From: Lachnospiraceae bacterium
Lineage (GTDB): Bacteria; Bacillota_A; Clostridia; Lachnospirales; Lachnospiraceae
Direction of reading: 5' to 3'
NCBI GenBank assembly: GCA_021770615.1
Contig: JAETQR010000009.1
Span: forward strand, 1-64,000
DNA: 64,000 bases
In this document: piece after piece, positions 17,184-27,421 of the stretch
Position numbering within the stretch: the first letter of the stretch is position 1
Layout of the letters: every line of letters begins with the position of its first letter
Position numbers and translations under genes: made by a program
Notes under the pieces: model-generated
Databases searched by the model: none
What the model was told of the DNA's origin: nothing
The model's input: only the letters and a program-made list of their open reading frames with translations

Positions 17184-18423
17184 AGGCCTCTTCCTTTCTG
17201 CAAATCATGTTATCATTATTAATATCGTTAAATTTCATTTGTTTTTCAAGAGAGGAAGCACGGAAAATTGCATCATCCCCAAATTTTTCGCGGATCTGGC
17301 TGACAGCTCTTTCCATTTTTCCCTGTTTGAGGTAATTTCCGCTGTCCATAAGGTTGAGTTGTCTTGTTGGTTCCCTCGTGAGTTTTGAGGTGGCTACGCC
17401 GAGGAGGCGGATGGGTGAGCCATCCCACAATTCATCAAATAGTCCGCATGCGAAATGGTATAGTTCCGTAGAATTGTTTGTGGCGGATGGCATCGTGCAC
17501 TGGTGGCTGACCTGATTAAAGTTTGTATCTTTAATGGAGACGGAAATAACCTGTGCCATAATGGTATCCTTTTGAAGACGGCTTCCTACGGAATGGCACA
17601 GTTTCATAAGGATTTTTTTTGCCGCTGAGGCATCCGTTATATCGTGTGGCAGAGTGGTCGAGTTGCCATATCCTTTTGCTTCTGCCTGTTCGCTCAGTAC
17701 AGGAGAAGGATCAATACCGTTGGCATAATCATGGATCAAAGCACCGTGTTTGCCCATGTGGGAACGGAGAATTTCTTTATCAGAGAGGGCAAGTTCCCCG
17801 ATCGTCCGGATTCCCAGATTATAAAGCTTTTTTGCGGAGGCTTTTCCGACAAAAAACAGATCATTGACGGGCAGGCACCACATTTTGGACTCGATTTCTT
17901 CCGGGAAAAGGCTGTGGACTTTGTTTGGTTTTTCAAAATCCGATGCCATTTTTGCCAATAATTTATTGGAAGAGACGCCAATGTTTACGGTATAGCCAAA
18001 TTGTTTTTCAATTTCCCGGCGCACGATATCTGCTGCTTCCGTTGGTGAATGATGGGCAAGAAGAGGGGCCTCTGTCATATCGGCAAATGCCTCATCAATA
18101 CTGTACTGTTCGACAACAGGGGTCAGGCTTTTTAAATAGAGGATGAGCTTTCCTGAAAATTCTTTATACAGATCGTGTCTGGGTGGTACGACTTTGATGT
18201 CCGGACATTTTTTTCGTGCTTCTACAAGGGTTTCTGCCGTCTTGATCCCAAAAGCTTTTGCCGGCATGCTTTTGGCCAGAACAATACCATGGCGGTTTTT
18301 TTCGCTTCCACCGACTACGGATGGAATCGTCCGCAGATCCGTTTGTCCGGGATGATCTGTCAGGCGGGAAACCGCTTCCCAGCTGAGGTAAGCATTATTG
18401 ACATCAATATGAAAGATAACCAT
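17164..18423 (-). CDS. dinB: Y-family DNA polymerase (DNA polymerase IV)
   Basis: A 419-residue translesion polymerase. The palm motifs are present: FHIDVNNAYLSWEAV with the first catalytic Asp near residue 7, and QYSIDEAFADMT with the second acidic pair near residue 105. The helix-hairpin-helix/thumb region (FVGKASAKKLYNLGIRTIGEL) and a little-finger domain follow. DinB copies past damaged bases with low fidelity. The start at 18423 is the first Met of the conserved N-terminus. It is the first gene of a two-gene minus-strand operon with the FliK-like gene, an odd functional pairing. No LexA-type operator was recognised upstream. Confidence 0.93.
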   Translation of the reverse strand: MVIFHIDVNNAYLSWEAVSRLTDHPGQTDLRTIPSVVGGSEKNRHGIVLAKSMPAKAFGIKTAETLVEARKKCPDIKVVPPRHDLYKEFSGKLILYLKSLTPVVEQYSIDEAFADMTEAPLLAHHSPTEAADIVRREIEKQFGYTVNIGVSSNKLLAKMASDFEKPNKVHSLFPEEIESKMWCLPVNDLFFVGKASAKKLYNLGIRTIGELALSDKEILRSHMGKHGALIHDYANGIDPSPVLSEQAEAKGYGNSTTLPHDITDASAAKKILMKLCHSVGSRLQKDTIMAQVISVSIKDTNFNQVSHQCTMPSATNNSTELYHFACGLFDELWDGSPIRLLGVATSKLTREPTRQLNLMDSGNYLKQGKMERAVSQIREKFGDDAIFRASSLEKQMKFNDINNDNMICRKEEAYADHKQ

Positions 18424-18506
18424 AAAACCTCATCTCCAAACTGTTTCCGATGTGAAAGATATTTAAATAAATTCTAACACAGGAACAAATGTTTGTAAAG
18501 AAGGAC

Positions 18507-18535
18507 TTGCATTAAATGAATGGTGATGATAAAAT
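18507..18535 (+). promoter_or_regulatory. sigma-A promoter of dapL
   Basis: TTGCAT (18507-18512) and TAAAAT (18530-18535) are 17 nt apart, about 70 nt before the dapL start. The gap between the divergent dinB and dapL (18424-18604) shows no riboswitch I recognise; a lysine riboswitch would need about 170 nt and its conserved elements are absent. Confidence 0.55.
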
Positions 18536-18604
18536 AGAGCCTGTGAACAAAGAAAATACCAGAATATTGAAAAATCAAAAGAATATTCATGTTAGGAGGA
18601 TGTC

Positions 18605-19816
18605 ATGTACAAGATAAATGATAATTACTTAAAGCTGCCGGGAAGCTACCTTTTTTCAACGATAGCAAAAAAGGTGAATGCCTATACGGGGGCGAATCCG
18701 GATAAAAAAGTGATACGGCTTGGAATCGGGGATGTAACACTTCCTCTTGCGCCTGCTGTGATCAAAGCACTGCACAGCGCTGTGGACGAGATGGCAGATG
18801 CGGCTACGTTTAAGGGGTATGCACCAGATCTTGGTTATGAATTCCTGCGAAGTGCGATCGTGGAAAATGATTACAAGGCACGTGGTGTGGATATTGCGAT
18901 CGATGAGATCTTTGTGAGCGACGGTGCAAAGAGTGATTCCGGAAATATCGGCGATATTTTTGCAAAGGATAATAAGATCGCAGTGTGTGACCCGGTTTAT
19001 CCGGTATATGTGGATACAAATGCCATGGCAGGAAGGACAGGAGAATATCTCAAGGAGAAAGAATGCTGGTCGGATGTCATTTATATGCCGTGTACGGCAG
19101 ACAATGATTTTGTGCCGGAGATTCCTTCGGAGACGCCGGATCTGATCTACATCTGCTGTCCGAATAATCCGACGGGAACGACCCTGAATAAAGAACAGCT
19201 TCAGAAGTGGGTTGACTTTGCTTTGACAAAAGGTGCTGTTATAATCTATGATGCAGCATATGAAGCATATATTTCCGAGGAAGATGTACCTCATACCATT
19301 TATGAGTGTGAGGGGGCAAAGAAATGTGCCATCGAGATGAGAAGTTTTTCAAAGAATGCCGGATTCACGGGAACCCGTCTTGGATTTACCGTGATCCCGA
19401 AAGAGCTGACCTGCGACGGGGTATCTTTAAACAGTCTTTGGGCAAGAAGGCATGGGACGAAGTTTAACGGTGCGCCGTATATTATTCAGAGAGCCGGGGA
19501 GGCTGTGTACAGTGATGAGGGAAAACAGCAGACGAAGGAGCAGATCGCATATTATATGAATAATGCGAAGATCATCCGTGAGGGCCTTGCGGGTGCTGGA
19601 TACACGATATTCGGCGGAGTAAATGCGCCTTATATCTGGTTGAAAACACCAGATGGCATGACTTCATGGGATTTCTTTGATTATCTTTTGGAAGAGAAGA
19701 ATATCGTAGGTACGCCAGGAAGTGGTTTTGGACCGAGTGGCGAGGGATATTTCCGTCTTACGGCATTTGGTTCCCTTGAAAATACAAAAGAAGCGATGGA
19801 GAGGATCAGGAAATAA
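18605..19816 (+). CDS. dapL: LL-diaminopimelate aminotransferase
   Basis: A 403-residue PLP enzyme that converts tetrahydrodipicolinate directly to LL-diaminopimelate using glutamate, feeding lysine and peptidoglycan synthesis. Family features seen are the start [30 protein letters not shown], the [17 protein letters not shown] segment, the CCPNNPTGT motif and [16 protein letters not shown] with the PLP lysine. The length matches DapL rather than other class I/II aminotransferases. AGGAGG lies 6 nt before ATG. The DUF1002 gene follows after 26 nt and may be co-transcribed. Confidence 0.96.
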   Translation: MYKINDNYLKLPGSYLFSTIAKKVNAYTGANPDKKVIRLGIGDVTLPLAPAVIKALHSAVDEMADAATFKGYAPDLGYEFLRSAIVENDYKARGVDIAIDEIFVSDGAKSDSGNIGDIFAKDNKIAVCDPVYPVYVDTNAMAGRTGEYLKEKECWSDVIYMPCTADNDFVPEIPSETPDLIYICCPNNPTGTTLNKEQLQKWVDFALTKGAVIIYDAAYEAYISEEDVPHTIYECEGAKKCAIEMRSFSKNAGFTGTRLGFTVIPKELTCDGVSLNSLWARRHGTKFNGAPYIIQRAGEAVYSDEGKQQTKEQIAYYMNNAKIIREGLAGAGYTIFGGVNAPYIWLKTPDGMTSWDFFDYLLEEKNIVGTPGSGFGPSGEGYFRLTAFGSLENTKEAMERIRK

Positions 19817-19842
19817 TTGCTTTGAGGAAATGGAGGGATACG

Positions 19843-20739
19843 ATGGGAAAAAAATTACTGATCGCAGTGCTTTCTCTTGCACTGGGATTGTTTTCGGCTA
19901 CAGTGGCAGATGCGGACACCGTAGAGGTGAAACCATATATCTCGCTGGGGGCGGACTTAAACAAAGAGCAGCGAAGCACGGTGCTTTCACTGCTCGGTGT
20001 GACAGAGGAAGATCTGTCAGAGTATGAGGTCATTGAGATCACTAATGAAGATGAACATGACTATCTTGATGATTATCTTTCGGATTCCGTTATTGGTACA
20101 AAAGCCCTTTCTTCCGTAAAGATTGAGAAGGTGGAAGAGGGGAAAGGAATTCGTGTGGAGACAAATAACATCACGTATTGTACGAGTGGTATGTATACAA
20201 ATGCGTTGATCACAGCGGGGATCACCGATGCACAGGTGACCGTGGCCGGCCCATTCAATCTGTCGGGCACAGCAGCGCTTGTCGGTGCGATGAAGGCGTA
20301 TTCTACGATGACTGGCGAGGAACTCAGTAAGGAAAATGCGGATGCTGCCACGAATGAACTTGTATTGACCGGGGAACTCGGCGAGGAAATCGGCCAGGAC
20401 AAGGCAGAGGAACTTGTGGCACTGGCGAAGCAGAGGATACTGGACGGGGATATCGATTCGATCGAGGATATCCAGGGAGTCATTGAGGATTCGGCAGAGG
20501 AACTTGGCGTGACGCTTACCGCAGAGCAGACAAAACGTCTTGCTTCACTTCTCGATAAGATAAAGGATCTTGATCTGGATGTGGATAAGCTTAAGCAGCA
20601 GGCAGAAGATGTCTATAATAAGTTAAGGGATCTTGATATTGATCTTGACGAGGCCAAAGGTTTCTTCCAGAAAATCATAGAATTCTTTGCGGAACTGGCG
20701 GAGAAGATCATAAGCTGGTTTGAGGGGCTGTTTGGATGA
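19843..20739 (+). CDS. exported DUF1002 protein
   Basis: A 298-residue protein with a signal peptide (MGKKLLIAVLSLALGLFSA, cleavage near ADA). The body matches DUF1002 (Bacillus YpuA-like): SLGADLNKEQRSTVLSLLGV, NNITYCTSGMYTNALITAGI and VTVAGPFNLSGTAALVGAM. The C-terminal third is an acidic amphipathic helix region ending in EKIISWFEGLFG. The function of the family is unknown. The start at 19843 follows GGAGG by 6 nt; the 5' extension of seven codons has no ribosome binding site. It lies between dapL and the polymer-synthesis genes. Confidence 0.87.
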   Translation: MGKKLLIAVLSLALGLFSATVADADTVEVKPYISLGADLNKEQRSTVLSLLGVTEEDLSEYEVIEITNEDEHDYLDDYLSDSVIGTKALSSVKIEKVEEGKGIRVETNNITYCTSGMYTNALITAGITDAQVTVAGPFNLSGTAALVGAMKAYSTMTGEELSKENADAATNELVLTGELGEEIGQDKAEELVALAKQRILDGDIDSIEDIQGVIEDSAEELGVTLTAEQTKRLASLLDKIKDLDLDVDKLKQQAEDVYNKLRDLDIDLDEAKGFFQKIIEFFAELAEKIISWFEGLFG

Positions 20740-20775
20740 TTTGGAGCTGTGGTTATTTTACAGGAGGAATGATCA

Positions 20776-22956
20776 GTGAAGATAAGTGTTATTGTTGCTT
20801 ATCATAATGAGAAAAATTATATCCGGGACTGTCTGGCTAGTCTCGGGGAGCAGACTTACCGTGACTTTGAGGTTATCCTTGTCTGTGACGGATGTGAAGA
20901 GCCGGATGTAAGCGCATATGGGAATCTGGAACTTTCTGTTATAAAAAGCAGGGCTGCTGTTGGTGTGGCCGCTGTAAGAAATTTGGGGATTGAGGCAGCA
21001 GCCGGTGAGTATCTTTATTTTCTGGATGCAGATGATTATATTGATGCGGGTGTGCTTGAAAAGCTCTCGGATAAAGCCGCAGTGGACAGGGTAGTCTATG
21101 GAAGGATCAAACCGACATGGTATAGCCGCAGGGTGTATTATGACAATGGAGAGGAATTAGACCGGCTCAATGGCACGGTGGCTGAGGCAGAATTTAATGG
21201 AAATGTAAATGATCCCTATGAGTATTTTCCGATGAGCGCCAGAAATCTGCAGTCCATTACCGTGCTTGGCATGTTGATCCCGAAAGAGGCCGTGGAGAAA
21301 AATGGAATACGGTTTTATGAAAAATTTAAGTATTATTCGGATCTTCCGTTTCTCATGCAGGTACTTTCCGGTGTGGAGCATACGGTATACTGTGAAGAGG
21401 GGTTATATGTCAAGCGGATGCATAACGATCCGGTAAATCTTCCTTCTCTTCTCCAGATAAAGGATGAGGAGAAAAAGGTGTTTGAGAGCATCGAGGCATA
21501 TCAGAACGCAAAACAGTTTATGAAACCAGACGCCGCAGACCAGTATCTGGATTATAAGTTTGTGATGTGGCTTGTCACAGGGATTTCGCCGTTTATGATG
21601 AAGGCGGGAACGGCAAAGCGAAAGGAAATTTCACTTTGCCTGAAGCCAGCGCTGGAATGTCTGGGAAACGGGGTCTATTCGATGCTAAACCGTCATTCGA
21701 AGAAACTGATACAGTGTGGAAAAAAGGGAGAGGCAGACCAGCTGGCCGGCAGAACAAAACAGCATGCCCGGTTTCAGACGCTTTTCCGTGTATGTACCAG
21801 CCGGGCTAAGATGAAACGGTACTTGTATGAAAAGGTGTTTTCCAAAATGAAGCTGTTAGAAGATACCATTATCTTTGAGAGCTTTTTTGGGAAGAGTTAT
21901 TCTGACAGCCCGAAATACATTTTTGAATATCTGAATCAGAAGGCTCCCGGGAAGTACCGGTATATCTGGGTGAATGCGGGGAAGAAATTAAAACTCCCGT
22001 ATCCGGCCGGACAGATAAAGAGGTTTTCATTTCGGTACTTTTTTTATATGGCAAGGGCAAAATATATCGTGTTCAACGGAAGGCAGCCACAGTATTTTAT
22101 TAAAAGAGAGGGAAACGTATTTCTTGAGACGTGGCACGGGACACCGCTTAAGAAGCTTGTGTTTGATATGGAAGACGTGACGACGGCGTCTCCTCTTTAC
22201 AAGGAGCAGTTTTATATCCAGACCCGTTCGTGGGACTATCTTGTAGCCCCCAATCAATTCTCGGAGGATATTTTCCGAAGGGCTTTTATGTATGATGGGA
22301 AAATGCTTGAGACGGGATATCCACGCAATGATATCCTGTACAGTGAGGACAGGGAGTGCCTCATGAGGGAGATAAAGGATGAGCTGGGAATCCCAAAGGA
22401 GAAAAAGGTCATTCTGTATGCGCCTACATGGCGTGACGATGAGTTTTATGGCCATGCGCAATACAAATTTTCACTGCAGTTAGATCTTGATCAGATGAAG
22501 AAAGAGCTGGGAGATGAGTATGTGATCATTCTCCGGACTCATTACTTTATTGCAGATTTTCTGGATCTGACGCAATATGAAGGGTTTGCGTGGAATCTGA
22601 GTAAATATGATGATATTGCCAGACTTTATCTGATATCGGATATTCTGATCACAGATTATTCTTCCGTGTTTTTTGACTATGCGAATTTAAGACGGCCGAT
22701 GTTATTTTTTACGTATGATCTGGAGAAATACCGGAGTGTCCTCCGTGGATTTTATATGGATGTGGAAGAAGAACTGCCGGGGCCGATGTTGTTTGATACG
22801 GAAGAAGTGATCTCTTCCGTGAAAGATATCGACAGAGTCTGTGAAGAGTATCAGGATAAATACGATACATTTTGTAAAAAATACTGTGCGTGGGAAGATG
22901 GTCATGCGACCGAAAAAGTTGTTCATGCCGTTTTCGGTGGGGAAATGGATGCTTGA
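20776..22956 (+). CDS. GT2 glycosyltransferase fused to CDP-glycerol glycerophosphotransferase
   Basis: A 726-residue bifunctional protein. Residues 1-about 230 form a GT-A glycosyltransferase family 2 domain (ISVIVAYHNEKNYIRDCLAS, FLDADDYID with the DxD near 86). Residues about 355-720 form a CDP-glycerol:glycerophosphotransferase of the TagB/TarF type, with FLETWHGTPLKKL near 448 and ITDYSSVFFDYA near 627. Such proteins build glycerol- or ribitol-phosphate polymers (teichoic acid-like). It starts at GTG 20776, following AGGAGG by 8 nt. It is the first of three adjacent genes carrying the same transferase domain, separated from the next by 20 nt. Confidence 0.92.
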   Translation: MKISVIVAYHNEKNYIRDCLASLGEQTYRDFEVILVCDGCEEPDVSAYGNLELSVIKSRAAVGVAAVRNLGIEAAAGEYLYFLDADDYIDAGVLEKLSDKAAVDRVVYGRIKPTWYSRRVYYDNGEELDRLNGTVAEAEFNGNVNDPYEYFPMSARNLQSITVLGMLIPKEAVEKNGIRFYEKFKYYSDLPFLMQVLSGVEHTVYCEEGLYVKRMHNDPVNLPSLLQIKDEEKKVFESIEAYQNAKQFMKPDAADQYLDYKFVMWLVTGISPFMMKAGTAKRKEISLCLKPALECLGNGVYSMLNRHSKKLIQCGKKGEADQLAGRTKQHARFQTLFRVCTSRAKMKRYLYEKVFSKMKLLEDTIIFESFFGKSYSDSPKYIFEYLNQKAPGKYRYIWVNAGKKLKLPYPAGQIKRFSFRYFFYMARAKYIVFNGRQPQYFIKREGNVFLETWHGTPLKKLVFDMEDVTTASPLYKEQFYIQTRSWDYLVAPNQFSEDIFRRAFMYDGKMLETGYPRNDILYSEDRECLMREIKDELGIPKEKKVILYAPTWRDDEFYGHAQYKFSLQLDLDQMKKELGDEYVIILRTHYFIADFLDLTQYEGFAWNLSKYDDIARLYLISDILITDYSSVFFDYANLRRPMLFFTYDLEKYRSVLRGFYMDVEEELPGPMLFDTEEVISSVKDIDRVCEEYQDKYDTFCKKYCAWEDGHATEKVVHAVFGGEMDA

Positions 22957-22976
22957 ACGTGGAATTGGAGGATAAA

Positions 22977-25343
22977 ATGTCGAAAGTAAGTATAATCGTT
23001 CCTTATCTTAAGGGACCATCTTATTTGGAGGAATGTATACAGAGTATCGAGAACCAGAACCTTTCTGATTTTGAGATACTTCTTGTGGATGACAAAGATG
23101 GTCATGATGTGCCGGAGCAGGTGCTCGCCATGAAAAATGTAAGGCATATCGTGATGGAAGATGAGATTGATGCAGATGAGTATTTTGAGAAGAAACATCA
23201 GTTTTTTGAGGAGAAAAGGCGGAATAATCTCGGAATGACAAAAGAGGAATTTGAACATTATAAAGAAGAGCGAGAGCGCATGCAGGCGGAAGATTCCGAG
23301 GATGATATGCACGATGCGCCGGATGACAAGGAAAATCCGGTTGAAGGGGAACTGGAGATCCCTCTTCGGCCTTTTGGTGTGGCCGCAGCCCGGAATATGG
23401 GGTTGAGACATGCGACAGGAGATTATATTTACTTTTTAGATGCGGATGATTATTTATGGGAGGATGCCCTTGCGAAACTTCTTTCACTCGCAGAGGAGAA
23501 AAAGGCAAAAGTAGTAACAGGAAACCGTTATAGTACATGGTTCCGGCCGGTCAGTTTTGACTTTGAGAAAGCCAAAGCCGATTCTGAGATTGAAGGGATC
23601 GTACCGCTTGAGGGAGAAGAGTTGGAAAAAATACTGAACAAGCGGTTTACAGTACAGCATTTATTGATACGTAAAGATTATTTTGACGATTTGGGGCTCA
23701 TGTTTGACGAGTACAATACATTTTACTCGGATATGCCGGTGACAGCTAAGATTTTAGCAGAGGCAGCAGGGAATATGTGGGTTGATGGAAGTAGTATTTA
23801 TGTGTGGAGACATCGAAATGACCCGATCCATCTGCCGGCGCTGAGCCAGAAAAAGAGAAAACGCAGGACTCGTGAGTACATAGAGAGTCATGAGCTTTCC
23901 TGTGAAATTTTAAGATCAGCGGACGATCACATCCGTTATGCCCTGAACAGGAGATTATGTCTGTTTACACTAAATAAATTTCCCAAAGGACTAAAGGGGA
24001 AAAAGAGTGTACGTTATACGGAGAATCTCAGAAAGATTCCGAAAGAGGAGATAAAAAGAGTTAAGAAAGAACTCCCATTTTTCCGCAAACGCGAACTGGA
24101 ATTTATTATAAAGGGTAAATACCGAATGGCAAAACCGATGGGAAAATTTGCCCATGTTTTGAAGAAAAAACGGGGACTTCTCGGTAAACCGATCCAGTAC
24201 TGGCGTTTTTTAGACAACTCTGTTTTTCAGAAAATGCCAACAAAAGAAAACTGGGTTTTTGTGGAGAGTTTTTTTGGAAAGAGCTATTCAGACAGTCCTA
24301 AATACCTGTATGAGTATCTTTATGATACGTATGGAGATAAATACAGGTATATCTGGTGTCTGAACAAGCGGGCCAAGGAGATGAAAGGGCATCCTTCGAT
24401 CTGTAAGAGACATTCTTTGAGATATGTATATTATACTTCAAGGGCAAAATATTTTATCTGTAATACGAGGCAGCCGGCGTGGTTTAAAAAACGGGAGAAT
24501 GTGGTATTCCTTGAGACTTGGCATGGCACGCCGCTTAAAAAACTGGCGTTTGACTTAGATGATATCCATGCGGTCAGTCAGGATCATAAAAAGTTGTTCT
24601 ACCGACAGAGTAAGGCATGGGATTATCTTATCTCGGCAAACCGTTTTTCAACAGATGTGTTTGAACGGGCATTTTGCTATCCGCGGGAAAAGATCATAGA
24701 GGTCGGTTATCCGAGAAATGATATTTTGTATTCTGATCGTGCAGATGAGATTGCCAGAGAGGTGAAAGCCGAGTTTGGGATTCCAGAGGACAAGCGGGTC
24801 ATTCTTTATGCGCCGACGTGGCGTGACAATCAGTTTTATGGAAAAGCAAAGTATAAGTTTACGCTTGCTATGGATCTTGAGCGGATGCGCAGGGAATTTG
24901 GCGGGGATAGTGTGCTTCTTCTTAGGACACATTATTACATTGCGGATATACTGGATCTCACAGGTCTGGAAGACTTTGTATACAACGGAAGTACCTACAA
25001 TGATGTGTCGAGGCTTTATCTGGCATCCGATATTTGTATCACGGATTATTCTTCGGTATTTTTTGACTACGCAAATTTAAAGAGGCCGATGCTGTTCTTT
25101 GCTTATGATTATGAGGATTATAAGGGAGAGATCCGTGGTATGTACTTTGATATGAATAAAGAACTGCCGGGGCCGATCCTTCAGACGAATGATGAGTTGG
25201 TCGATGCGCTTCATAATATTGATAAAATAACGGAACAATATAAAGAGCGGTATGAGCAGTTTTATGAGAGATTTTGCAGCGTAGATGATGGAAATGCCTC
25301 AAAGCGCGCGATCGATATTGTATTTGGGAAGGAGCAGGCATGA
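22977..25343 (+). CDS. GT2 glycosyltransferase fused to CDP-glycerol glycerophosphotransferase (second copy)
   Basis: A 788-residue protein with the same two-domain layout as its upstream neighbour. The GT2 domain (MSKVSIIVPYLKGPSYLEEC) carries an insertion of about 60 highly charged, helix-prone residues (roughly 60-125) before the FLDADDYLW motif near 151. The transferase domain has FLETWHGTPLKKL near 511 and ITDYSSVFFDYANLKRP near 688. ATG 22977 is chosen because TGGAGG precedes it by 6 nt and the protein then begins like a GT2; the frame is open 29 codons further upstream into the previous gene. Its stop overlaps the next start by 4 nt (ATGA). Confidence 0.92.
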   Translation: MSKVSIIVPYLKGPSYLEECIQSIENQNLSDFEILLVDDKDGHDVPEQVLAMKNVRHIVMEDEIDADEYFEKKHQFFEEKRRNNLGMTKEEFEHYKEERERMQAEDSEDDMHDAPDDKENPVEGELEIPLRPFGVAAARNMGLRHATGDYIYFLDADDYLWEDALAKLLSLAEEKKAKVVTGNRYSTWFRPVSFDFEKAKADSEIEGIVPLEGEELEKILNKRFTVQHLLIRKDYFDDLGLMFDEYNTFYSDMPVTAKILAEAAGNMWVDGSSIYVWRHRNDPIHLPALSQKKRKRRTREYIESHELSCEILRSADDHIRYALNRRLCLFTLNKFPKGLKGKKSVRYTENLRKIPKEEIKRVKKELPFFRKRELEFIIKGKYRMAKPMGKFAHVLKKKRGLLGKPIQYWRFLDNSVFQKMPTKENWVFVESFFGKSYSDSPKYLYEYLYDTYGDKYRYIWCLNKRAKEMKGHPSICKRHSLRYVYYTSRAKYFICNTRQPAWFKKRENVVFLETWHGTPLKKLAFDLDDIHAVSQDHKKLFYRQSKAWDYLISANRFSTDVFERAFCYPREKIIEVGYPRNDILYSDRADEIAREVKAEFGIPEDKRVILYAPTWRDNQFYGKAKYKFTLAMDLERMRREFGGDSVLLLRTHYYIADILDLTGLEDFVYNGSTYNDVSRLYLASDICITDYSSVFFDYANLKRPMLFFAYDYEDYKGEIRGMYFDMNKELPGPILQTNDELVDALHNIDKITEQYKERYEQFYERFCSVDDGNASKRAIDIVFGKEQA

Positions 25344-26521
25344 GGACTTTAATCCGGTTTCTGTTAAAAAAATTTGTGATCGTTCTATATCGTATCATGT
25401 GTGTTGTTCTTCCTGTAAATAAAAAGAGGATTGTATTTGATTCAAGTTTAGGGAAGAGTTATTCGGGAAATCCAAGACATATTTTTGAGTATATGGTGGA
25501 AAATGGATATCAGGAAAAATGGGAATGTACCTGGTTTTACGAGAGCATCCCATATCCGATCCCGGGTGATGGCTACCAGTTCCGATATGGAAGGCTGCGT
25601 TATTTGTATTATATGGCTACGGCGAAGGTCTGGGTGTTTGACTGCCGGCAGCCGGAATTTCTCATAAAGAGAAAGAACTGCTATTATATACAGACATGGC
25701 ATGGGACGCCGTTAAAAAAGCTTGTTCTGGATATGGATGATGTATTTATGATGAATGAGACAGATATTGAGTCCTATCAGAAAGGGTTTGTAAAGAATGT
25801 ACAGACATGGGATTATCTTGTCTCGCAGAATCCGTTTTCTACGGTTACATTCCGGCGTGCCTTTGCGTTTGAACGGGAGATGCTTGAAATCGGATATCCG
25901 AGAAATGATATTCTTTTTTCAAAAAACAATGAGGAGGATATCATGCTTTTAAAAAAGCGTCTGGGACTTCCGCAGGATAAGAAGATCATCCTCTATGCTC
26001 CTACGTTCCGGGATGATGAATTTGAGGAAAATTCCAGTTATAAGTTCAGCCCGAAACTTTCCTTTGATCTGTTAAAGCAGGAACTTCAGAAGGATTATAT
26101 ACTGATCGTAAAATATCATTACCTTATTATGGATTATATTGACTGGTTCCCTTATAAGGGATTTATCTATCATTTTGACCAGAGCCATGATATCGCCGAA
26201 CTTTTTCTCGTTTCGGATATGCTGATTACAGATTATTCGTCGGTGATGTTTGATTATAGTATCCTGCGGCGTCCTATGTTTTTTTATGCCTATGATCTGG
26301 AAAAATATAAGAATGATCTGCGGGGATTTTATTTTGATTATGAAGGAGAGATGCCAGGGCCGATTTCGGCAGATACGGACGATTTGATCCGGGATATTAA
26401 AAATTATGATGCAGCTGCTTATGAAGAACGCTATGAGAAATTCTGTAAAAAATATAACAGATGGGATGATGGCAGGGCGTCAGAAAAGGTGACGCAGTTG
26501 ATCGAGACGCTGGTGGGATAA
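25340..26521 (+). CDS. CDP-glycerol glycerophosphotransferase family protein (single domain)
   Basis: A 393-residue protein with only the TagB/TarF-type transferase domain: YYIQTWHGTPLKKLVLDMDD near residue 115, YAPTFRDDEFE, and ITDYSSVMFDYSILRRP near 296. A hydrophobic basic N-terminus (LIRFLLKKFVIVLYRIMCVV) suggests peripheral membrane attachment, as in TagB, which primes the polymer. ATG overlaps the upstream stop by 4 nt, implying translational coupling. The three genes would together make and decorate a polyol-phosphate wall polymer, but the polyol (glycerol, ribitol or another) is not determinable here. Confidence 0.92.
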   Translation: MRTLIRFLLKKFVIVLYRIMCVVLPVNKKRIVFDSSLGKSYSGNPRHIFEYMVENGYQEKWECTWFYESIPYPIPGDGYQFRYGRLRYLYYMATAKVWVFDCRQPEFLIKRKNCYYIQTWHGTPLKKLVLDMDDVFMMNETDIESYQKGFVKNVQTWDYLVSQNPFSTVTFRRAFAFEREMLEIGYPRNDILFSKNNEEDIMLLKKRLGLPQDKKIILYAPTFRDDEFEENSSYKFSPKLSFDLLKQELQKDYILIVKYHYLIMDYIDWFPYKGFIYHFDQSHDIAELFLVSDMLITDYSSVMFDYSILRRPMFFYAYDLEKYKNDLRGFYFDYEGEMPGPISADTDDLIRDIKNYDAAAYEERYEKFCKKYNRWDDGRASEKVTQLIETLVG

Positions 26522-26570
26522 ACTCGCTAGCATGATAGTCCTGTTAAAAAGGAAAGTGTGTTGTAAGGAT

Positions 26571-27317
26571 ATGAGTGAAAAGGTAGATCAAAAATTACAA
26601 AAAATCCTTGATTTAAGAAAAAACAGAATGGATGCGGAACGTGAACTTTCGGAGTTAAGTCAAAAAGATGATAGAGGAGAAGATCGTAAAGCTACGCAGG
26701 AGAAAAAAGAACTATTGAGCTTGCAAATTAACAGGTATTTTGAATTAGAAGAAATAGAATTTGACGATTTACTGCAAAACATATTAATTGGCGATGAGAT
26801 TGTAATAAATAAAAAAGAAAAGATAATTCAAATAAAAAAAGAAAGCAAGGAGATAGAGATTCTTTTTAAAAAAATAAGTAGGATTTTGCAATTATTAGAT
26901 GATATTGAGCAGTTACTGTGTTCAGCAGGAAGATATAGCATTTGGGATATTTTGGGTGGTGGGATGTTTTCTGATGCAATTAAAAATGAAAAGCTGGATC
27001 GGGTACAAGAGATGATTAAAACATTAAATTTATTGATTCATGAAGTCGAGGGAGAAATGGGTAAACTTATGGTAGATACTGACATACAAGTAAACAGTAA
27101 TGGGTTATTGCGATTTTCAGATTATATTTTTGATGACATCTTTTCTGCTATACATATAAAGAAAAAGATAAGGGAAACATTGTTAAAAATACAAAATGCC
27201 AAGCAGACTTTTATAGGTGTTAAAAAAAATTTAGCAGACAAAAAAAGGGATGTGGAAAACCGTTTGGAAGAATTAAAAGATGAGTATTATGCTATCCTGC
27301 TCGAGATTTATAAATGA
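26571..27317 (+). CDS. coiled-coil protein of unknown function
   Basis: About 248 residues, very rich in Lys, Glu, Ile and Leu. Coiled-coil segments lie at about 5-105 and 190-245, separated by a glycine-containing conserved-looking centre with the string YSIWDILGGGMFSDAIKNEK near residues 124-143. No signal peptide or membrane segment is seen. Codon use is more AT-rich (many ATA, AAA, TTA) than in neighbouring genes, which hints at later acquisition. The start is uncertain: ATG 26571 gives MSEKVDQ, while an in-frame GTG 26556 has the better AAGGAAA spacing. It follows the polymer genes by about 50 nt and precedes the family B element copy 2. Confidence 0.6.
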   Translation: MSEKVDQKLQKILDLRKNRMDAERELSELSQKDDRGEDRKATQEKKELLSLQINRYFELEEIEFDDLLQNILIGDEIVINKKEKIIQIKKESKEIEILFKKISRILQLLDDIEQLLCSAGRYSIWDILGGGMFSDAIKNEKLDRVQEMIKTLNLLIHEVEGEMGKLMVDTDIQVNSNGLLRFSDYIFDDIFSAIHIKKKIRETLLKIQNAKQTFIGVKKNLADKKRDVENRLEELKDEYYAILLEIYK

Positions 27318-27421
27318 TTTTTTGGATTCCCAATAATTTTATAACATACATTTCTGGTAAATCCGAAAAGGAAGTCGGGTGCTTTTTTGACAGCGATGCC
27401 TCTATGGGTAAAGGATACAGC

